NCBI GenBank assembly: GCA_002452095.1
Contig: DKEG01000014.1
Coordinates: 1 to 20,587 of the forward strand
From: Bacteroidales bacterium UBA6828
GTDB lineage: Bacteria; Bacteroidota; Bacteroidia; Bacteroidales; Paludibacteraceae
DNA: 20,587 nt
Direction: 5' to 3'
Below are positions 15,871 through 20,587 of the stretch, piece after piece. Numbering within the stretch: position 1 is the first letter of the stretch; each line of letters starts with the position of its first letter. A program made the position numbers and the translations under genes. Below the pieces are notes generated by a model. It saw only the letters and a list, made by a program, of their open reading frames with translations. It was not told the DNA's origin and searched no databases.

Positions 15871-15938
15871 CCAAGTGTTGCACAATCAAAAGAAATTCCG
15901 TACTTTTGCAAGCGATTCGGTTGTATGCGTTGTACAAT
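15871..15938 (+). promoter_or_regulatory. Promoter of the first repeat-protein gene
   Basis: CCAAGTGTTG supplies a TTG -33 element (15878-15880), followed by 20 bases and TACTTTTG (15901-15908). The 68-base block aligns without gaps to 18820-18887, 49 of 68 identical by hand count, including the same spacing. The start codon at 15980 is about 70 bases downstream. Confidence 0.8.
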
Positions 15939-15979
15939 CGGGTCTTACAGGAAAACATTTATATAAACACCAAATTATT

Positions 15980-18493
15980 ATGAGAAAGTATTTATCTCTG
16001 TTTGCCGCAGCGGCGATGGCGGTTGCCGTGAGTGCCGCTCCTTTGACACCTGTTGTTGTCAAAGCGTCTGACGCTGTTTCCGCGCAGGAGCAGCCCGTTG
16101 TTAAGCACAGCCTTATGGGGCGGTCGAAAAAAGACGTTGCACAGCGTGCGGCTATGCTCCCCGTGGAGAAAAACATTGAGAAAACAAAGATTGCCCGCAG
16201 TGCGGTGTCTGCGGACGAGCGAGTGCAATATGCCGCCACGCAACGTATTGCCCGTGCCACGAAAGCCGACACGGTGAACATTGTCGGCAAATGGGTTGCC
16301 ACAAAAAAGTATTATGAGGAAACGGGGGACTGGTTTGTGGCTTTTCTAAGTGATGATGAAAATTATGCAGTGGTATTGGACTATATCTCCCGGTCGTTTA
16401 CCGGCAGTTTTACCACAACGGACTTTGATTTGCAATACACGTATATCGCCGACTACACAGCCAAGCAAGAGATCGTACTCGACTCTATAGCGGCAACCAT
16501 CACGGAGACTGCTGATTTCACCGACATCAAGGTTATCGCGCGCTCGGAAGACGGTGTGATTTACAATATCCATATGCACCACGACGTGATACACCCCAAA
16601 GATACGGTGAACATAGTGTTCACGCAAGATCAGGTAACCCTGGACACCGAGTCGGACAACTATTTCCAGTTCGAAGGCATTGACGGACAGAAATCGGTTT
16701 CGCTGATTATTGCCTACAACGAGGGGGCTATAGCGGGTGAATATACGATGATTGATTTCTTCCCCGTAGGAGGATTTTACTCCGGTTTCTCCTATACCGA
16801 CGAGGAAAACGATATATGGGTGGACTATCTTGACGAGGCGAAAGCGACCATTACCCTTACTGACCGCGTATATCATATCAACGCCTCTATGATAGGCAAC
16901 GACAGCCTGTTCTACAATGTGGAGATGACGTATGCGCTGCCTGTTCCCACCGACACGGTTGACGTGGTTATCAACAACCTCGAATCGGTGGATCTGACCG
17001 GTTATCTCGGTGCATTCTGGCTGGAGGGCAGCAATGCGGACTATGCAGTAAGTCTCACTATCGCCGCAGAAGCCATAGCGAGCGGTACGTACGAGGTAGA
17101 ATCCACCCAACTTATCAACATCGGCAAGACCCCTGCGGACACCATCGGCGTATCGGAAGCGACGGCAGATGTGGTGGTTGACGCAGACGGCAATGTAACG
17201 GCAAAAGCGAAAGCATTCGGCAAAGACAACATCCTGTACCGCATCAGTATGGCGTTTGTCGTTCCGGAGCCGACCGACACCGTTTCTATCTCGTTTGACC
17301 ACGCAGCCGAGTTGGTTCATTATGCAAGTTACGGCGAATACGGAATGGAGAACCGAGACGACAAACACATCGCTGCCGCCTATGTCTATGCCGACAAACC
17401 GGAAGGCACTTTCGAGGGTAATGCTTTCGACCGCTACTACTCGGGCGTAGGGTTTATCAACGGCACAGACACCACCATCGTGCATGCGCTGGCCGGCAAG
17501 GTAACGCTCACCCAGAAAGCAGACACCACGCTGATGTATGCCGAGATGGTCGGCGAGGACTCTATCCTGTACAAGGTATCGATGTTCTACGCTCTGCCCA
17601 AAGCAAAAGACACGGTAAGCATTGTGGTACCCGCAGCAGAGACGACCAACCTCCTGTCCAACGGACTATACCAAGTACACGGCTACACCGCAGACAGCGT
17701 TTATTATATCTCCGTTACACCGCAATCTTCGCAGGTGGCAGGCACCTTTGAGGTCAGTGATCTGAACGCGAAATACTCCGCTATCCAGTATATGGACAAC
17801 AACAAGGTGGTAACGGTTTCGTTCTTGGGCGGCTCCGTAACGGCGACTATGACTGCAGACAGCATCATCACGATGCAAGGTGCTTTGCTCGGCTCGGATA
17901 CCATCCTGTACAACGTAAAACTCACGGGCAAACTTGTCCCGGAGGATACCGGTATGGACTATGACTCCAAAGAAGGGGAAGTGAATATCACCTACACAGG
18001 AGACCAGATCAAGTTCACTGACAAGGTGACGGAAAAAGGTCAATTGTATGTAACGCTGACCGCAGGAACGGATTACACGTCTCTCCTTTTCTTTGTCGAG
18101 GCTGTTGACCCCGCTATCACCATTCCGGCAGGCACTTACACCATCGACGACTCGTACGAAACAGGTACACTACTGGCAAATCCGGGTGTGCAAAACGGAA
18201 GCATCTATCCTTCTTTCTATGGTCAATTGACTTCCGAGGGTATCGGGGATCCGATATTCTTCCTCATCTCCGGTACGGTGAAAGTGGAGAACAAAGGCGG
18301 CAAATTGTACTTCGAAATCAATGCCAAGAACTCGTATGACCGTCCTATCCACATCATCTATACCGCCTCTTCTACAGGCATAGAAAACAGTACGGTTGCT
18401 GCTCCCGCAGTACGCAAAGTGATAGAGGACGGACAACTGTTCATCCTGCGCGGCGAGGAGAGATTCAATGTATTGGGTGCCAAAATCCGATAA
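15980..18493 (+). CDS. Exported protein with tandem repeats of about 111 residues
   Basis: I start this gene at ATG 15980, since it gives a clear signal peptide (MRKYLSLFAAAAMAVAVSAA) after the promoter; the frame is open upstream to 15875, but only from a TTG that lies ahead of the -7 box. The 837-residue protein has no family I recognise. Its body is a series of units starting DTV (residues 97, 208, 325, 433, 544), with a last D at 656: spacing 111, 117, 108, 111, 112. Each unit has a GTY/GTF turn and a closing strand like GxDSILYxVxMxYALPxPxDTV. These look like beta-rich domains. The protein ends DGQLFILRGEERFNVLGAKI-R, a motif shared with the paralogue at 18942 and with other Bacteroidales exported proteins I have seen; it could be a sorting or anchoring tag. 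A surface or secreted location is likely; the role is unknown. Confidence 0.85.
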   Translation: MRKYLSLFAAAAMAVAVSAAPLTPVVVKASDAVSAQEQPVVKHSLMGRSKKDVAQRAAMLPVEKNIEKTKIARSAVSADERVQYAATQRIARATKADTVNIVGKWVATKKYYEETGDWFVAFLSDDENYAVVLDYISRSFTGSFTTTDFDLQYTYIADYTAKQEIVLDSIAATITETADFTDIKVIARSEDGVIYNIHMHHDVIHPKDTVNIVFTQDQVTLDTESDNYFQFEGIDGQKSVSLIIAYNEGAIAGEYTMIDFFPVGGFYSGFSYTDEENDIWVDYLDEAKATITLTDRVYHINASMIGNDSLFYNVEMTYALPVPTDTVDVVINNLESVDLTGYLGAFWLEGSNADYAVSLTIAAEAIASGTYEVESTQLINIGKTPADTIGVSEATADVVVDADGNVTAKAKAFGKDNILYRISMAFVVPEPTDTVSISFDHAAELVHYASYGEYGMENRDDKHIAAAYVYADKPEGTFEGNAFDRYYSGVGFINGTDTTIVHALAGKVTLTQKADTTLMYAEMVGEDSILYKVSMFYALPKAKDTVSIVVPAAETTNLLSNGLYQVHGYTADSVYYISVTPQSSQVAGTFEVSDLNAKYSAIQYMDNNKVVTVSFLGGSVTATMTADSIITMQGALLGSDTILYNVKLTGKLVPEDTGMDYDSKEGEVNITYTGDQIKFTDKVTEKGQLYVTLTAGTDYTSLLFFVEAVDPAITIPAGTYTIDDSYETGTLLANPGVQNGSIYPSFYGQLTSEGIGDPIFFLISGTVKVENKGGKLYFEINAKNSYDRPIHIIYTASSTGIENSTVAAPAVRKVIEDGQLFILRGEERFNVLGAKIR

Positions 18494-18574
18494 GCACACT
18501 TAATACCCTGACTGAAAAAGAGGCTGTCTAACAAGTTAAAAAGGATACCTGTTCTTCAGAAAAAGATTGCTCTT

Positions 18575-18595
18575 GACGACGCGAGCCGCGTCGTC
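18575..18595. other. Perfect 9-bp hairpin, GC-rich
   Basis: GACGACGCG (18575-18583), loop AGC, then CGCGTCGTC (18587-18595). There is no U-tract after it. It lies between the two similar AAAAAGAGGCTG stretches, so it may be the centre of a small inserted sequence or an mRNA 3' hairpin. Confidence 0.6.
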
Positions 18596-18603
18596 TCCCA
18601 CCA

Positions 18604-18643
18604 AAAAAAGAGGCTGCCTGTACAATCAGGCAGTCTCCTTTTT
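18604..18643. terminator. Intrinsic terminator after the first repeat-protein gene
   Basis: A stem of CTGCCTG with CAGGCAG, extended by AGAGG pairing imperfectly with TCTCC, has a TACAAT loop (18621-18626). An A-run precedes it and TTTTT follows, so it can work on both strands. Confidence 0.8.
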
Positions 18644-18670
18644 ATACTCCTATGTCTTTATGCTAATCGT

Positions 18671-18703
18671 ATCGGGTGATTATCGGGTTGTTATCGGGTG
18701 ATT
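18671..18703. repeat. Three tandem copies of an 11-base unit
   Basis: ATCGGGTGATT, ATCGGGTTGTT, ATCGGGTGATT. Same period as the run at 15678-15721 but a different sequence, and likewise placed about 120-150 bases before a repeat-protein promoter. Confidence 0.9.
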
Positions 18704-18755
18704 CGTTATCTGATACGCGGTGTTTACGATACTGTTGGTATCCTGTTTCAGACCG

Positions 18756-18782
18756 TATGCGCCTGTCCCGACAGGAGGCATA
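18756..18782. other. Imperfect palindrome upstream of the second repeat-protein promoter
   Basis: TATGC (18756-18760) and CCTGTC (18762-18767) pair with GACAGG (18770-18775) and GCATA (18778-18782), giving about 11 base pairs with small bulges. It sits about 45 bases before the promoter -33 element. It could bind a dimeric regulator or form an RNA hairpin. Confidence 0.4.
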
Positions 18783-18819
18783 AAAGACAAAAATGCACAT
18801 TTATAAGCAAATTATGCTA

Positions 18820-18887
18820 CCAAGTGTTGCATATTCAAAAAATTTGCTGTATATTTGCAATCGATTTCACTGTATTGATTGCATAAT
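18820..18887 (+). promoter_or_regulatory. Promoter of the second repeat-protein gene
   Basis: TTG (18827-18829), 20 bases, then TATATTTG (18850-18857). It aligns base for base with 15871-15938, starting with the identical CCAAGTGTTGCA. The gene begins about 80 bases downstream. Confidence 0.8.
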
Positions 18888-18941
18888 TATTGCATAGGCA
18901 GTGCGGATTAGTCTTTTTAACAAACAAAAAACAATACATTT

Positions 18942-20375
18942 ATGAAAAAACTTTTCTCTCTTGTATGCGCAGCCGCTATGGTATTGAGCGCAAGTGCCGC
19001 CCCCGAGTTTGCGACACGGGTAGCAAAAAAGAACATGGGGGGGGTAAACAGAACATTACCCGCCGTTGAGTACACCGACTTCAACCACAGCCGCCTTGTA
19101 GCAGCCCCCGCAACGGGTATCAAGAAAGCCCCTGCCGCAGTAAGCAACGGAAAGATTGTGGCAGATGGTGCGCAAGCGATGTTCTATCCTTCTTCGTTTA
19201 CGGGCAGCAGTTATGCAATGTACGCATTTGATTTCTTCAGCGGAGAAGATTTTGCCGCTTATGCGGTTGTCAAAGCCAACAGCGACAGCAGCAAATTGGT
19301 AGGCAACTATTCGCTGTTGGAAGGTCAGGTTGTAGTGGCAGCAGGCGATACCACAGACATTACTTCCGGGTCGATAGCAGTTACCTACGTAGCCCCGAAC
19401 TATCACTTTGCGCTGAACGCCGTATGCGCCAACGGGCAGACCTACACTATGGATTTGGACTATGCCGCGGCTAATATGAATGCCATCAACTATATGCTAT
19501 ATAACTACTACAAATCAGGGTATGGTTCTCTATTTGGAATCAGCAGTCTCCTAGACTGCCTTATCGAACTGAATGATGTCCCGTTTGTACCGACCGGCAA
19601 GACCATTGATGTAATCATTCCCGGCGTAAGTATCCTGACCGACAACACCGCCGACACCGAGGATGCATGGTTCCAGATTACGGGTTCATCGACCGCCTAC
19701 TATGCGTCGGTATGCGTTAATGCCAATCATCTGACCGGCACTTTCGGCAAAGCAGACATCGACTACACCTACACCGCCGTTACCTCTGACGGAGAGACCT
19801 ATATCTACGCCAAAGAATACGACAACAACACGGTAAATGTAAGTCAGTCGGCTGACACGACCATTGTGGATGCATCCGTAATGGGCAAAGACGGCAACAT
19901 CTACCACATAGTAATGAAATACTACATCCCGACTCCGACCCAATTTGTAGATGTAACACTCAACGGCACGGTGGATGCAGATACATACGCCGATTATAGT
20001 TTGACCGTATTTGAGGCTTCTGATAAAAATTATGCTATTTCGCTGCTACTTTACAGCAATGGTGCCGGTACATACACAATGGACGACATCTCTGGTATGA
20101 ACAGCACCCAAGGCAGTTATCTGGGCGATATGCAAACACAATACATCATCGATATCGTAAGTGCAAACATTGTTTTGGCAGCAGACAACTCGTTCACGGC
20201 ACAATTTATCAGCACGGACGCACGTCAGTTCAATATCACGTTCACGCCGTCGAAGACCGCCTTGGGCGACACTGCCGCCGAGAGCACAAAAGCACAGAAA
20301 GTGCTGCGCGACGGACAAGTAGTGATTATCAAGAACGGCGCGGAGTACAACGCCCTCGGTACGCAACTCCGATAA
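18942..20375 (+). CDS. Exported repeat protein, shorter paralogue
   Basis: A 477-residue protein with signal peptide MKKLFSLVCAAAMVLSASAA. It shares architecture with the product of 15980-18493: units starting with an IDV/VDV strand at residues 222 and 336 (period about 114), each with GTF/GTY turns and a closing strand like MGKDGNIYHIVMKYYIPTPT, preceded by a more divergent N-terminal unit. It ends DGQVVIIKNGAEYNALGTQLR, matching the C-terminal motif of the larger protein. No enzyme motif is seen. The paralogues and their promoters appear to have been duplicated together, or to have diverged for regulated surface expression. Likely exported and surface-associated; the function is unknown. 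Confidence 0.85.
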   Translation: MKKLFSLVCAAAMVLSASAAPEFATRVAKKNMGGVNRTLPAVEYTDFNHSRLVAAPATGIKKAPAAVSNGKIVADGAQAMFYPSSFTGSSYAMYAFDFFSGEDFAAYAVVKANSDSSKLVGNYSLLEGQVVVAAGDTTDITSGSIAVTYVAPNYHFALNAVCANGQTYTMDLDYAAANMNAINYMLYNYYKSGYGSLFGISSLLDCLIELNDVPFVPTGKTIDVIIPGVSILTDNTADTEDAWFQITGSSTAYYASVCVNANHLTGTFGKADIDYTYTAVTSDGETYIYAKEYDNNTVNVSQSADTTIVDASVMGKDGNIYHIVMKYYIPTPTQFVDVTLNGTVDADTYADYSLTVFEASDKNYAISLLLYSNGAGTYTMDDISGMNSTQGSYLGDMQTQYIIDIVSANIVLAADNSFTAQFISTDARQFNITFTPSKTALGDTAAESTKAQKVLRDGQVVIIKNGAEYNALGTQLR

Positions 20376-20397
20376 CAGACGTTTGGAATTTTGATTT

Positions 20398-20436
20398 GCA
20401 GGCTTCCGCATTGTGGGCGGGAGCCTGCTTTTTTTT
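20398..20436 (+). terminator. Strong intrinsic terminator
   Basis: GCAGGCTTCCGC (20398-20409) pairs with GCGGGAGCCTGC (20417-20428), a 12-bp stem with one G-U pair, followed at once by eight T (20429-20436). It begins 22 bases after the stop of the second repeat-protein gene. Confidence 0.92.
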
Positions 20437-20494
20437 GGCGGGCAGCCATGGCACCCGCACAAAATAATAGCATAATAAACGTGAGTTCGAAATA

Positions 20495-20571
20495 AAAATC
20501 CTTTGCCGTCAAGCGGCAAGAAATCTGAGTAAATCTTTGATTTTACATCCATAAATTGACATAAATTTTAT
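20495..20571. repeat. Dispersed intergenic repeat, terminal copy
   Basis: Second copy of the repeat at 9174-9250 in the same orientation, with TTGCCG-TCAAG-CGGCAA hairpin and tandem CATAAATTG-CATAAAT. It runs straight into the 21-base terminal match, so the window ends inside a multicopy sequence. Confidence 0.8.
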
Positions 20572-20587
20572 CAGGGCAACCGCATCA
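20567..20587. repeat. Right copy of the 21-base inverted terminal match
   Basis: Reverse complement of bases 1-21 with no mismatch; the neighbouring bases differ. See the left copy. Confidence 0.85.

Larger units (their letters stand above)
15447..15979. other. 533-base divergent intergenic region
   Basis: No gene is supported here. It holds the minus-strand manC promoter, a copy of the shared 27-base motif, an 11-base tandem repeat (each listed separately), and the plus-strand promoter for the repeat protein. Between about 15723 and 15870 I see only a short palindrome, GTTGATCAAC near 15730, and no reading frame worth calling. Confidence 0.7.
18494..18941. other. 448-base region between the two repeat-protein genes
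   Basis: No gene is supported. It contains a 9-bp hairpin (18575-18595), a terminator, three 11-base tandem units, a palindrome and the promoter for the next gene, all listed separately. A short stretch at 18518-18532, GAAAAAGAGGCTGTCT, repeats the left arm of the terminator at 18604 in a partly changed form. Confidence 0.7.

Noticed and set aside
15649..15885. 78-residue minus-strand ORF across the 11-base repeats
   Set aside because: Its sequence comes partly from the tandem repeats, has no homology I recognise and overlaps the plus-strand promoter.
16346..17485. 379-residue minus-strand frame inside the repeat-protein gene
   Set aside because: The plus strand has promoter, signal peptide and regular repeats; this frame repeats valine- and arginine-rich sequence as expected for an antisense shadow.

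Overview
This window looks like one contig from a Bacteroidales (Bacteroidota) chromosome, probably from a gut or similar environment. The evidence is a gingipain-type C25 peptidase with a type IX secretion tail, a PF14121-type outer-membrane porin, a glycogen-type cluster in the Bacteroidota arrangement (GH57 protein, GT4 glycosyltransferase, amylo-alpha-1,6-glucosidase), and several promoters that fit the Bacteroidota pattern TTG or TTTG, then about 17-20 bases, then TAnnTTTG. No rRNA, tRNA, cas or transposase gene is visible.

Layout. (1) 57-2782, plus strand, AT-rich: a C25 peptidase gene interrupted by a 66-base duplication that carries a stop codon, followed two bases later by a small lipoprotein gene. 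(2) 2958-7669, minus strand, GC-rich: a transcription unit read porin, then a ClpC-like unfoldase that lacks the usual middle domain, then thioredoxin; its promoter lies at 7701-7729. (3) 7842-9122, minus: a GH57 alpha-amylase-like protein. (4) 9174-10978, minus, AT-rich: a dispersed repeat followed by a decaying group of genes (a frameshifted lipoprotein, a 118-residue ORF, a frameshifted Sel1-repeat protein). It separates GH57 from its usual partners. (5) 11023-15446, minus: mannose-1-phosphate guanylyltransferase, glycogen debranching-type enzyme and GT4 glycosyltransferase, read in that order from a promoter at 15517-15547. (6) 15447-15979 and 18494-18941: two long intergenic regions that carry 11-base tandem repeats and two closely matching promoters. 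They drive (7) two plus-strand genes, 15980-18493 and 18942-20375, for exported proteins built of repeats of about 111 residues that share a C-terminal motif. The window ends with a strong terminator, a second copy of the dispersed repeat, and a 21-base inverted copy of the window's first bases.

Main points. No single new named system is proven. The observations most worth follow-up are: the C25 gene, where loss of one unit of a 36-base direct repeat would exactly restore the reading frame (a decayed gene or an on/off switch); the apparent loss of catalytic residues in both the GH57 and debranching-type proteins while their frames stay intact; a ClpC-like protein with a ClpP-docking tripeptide but no middle domain; and the twin repeat-protein genes with paired promoters. 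Homology statements come from recognising motifs in the translations. No database search or alignment program was run.
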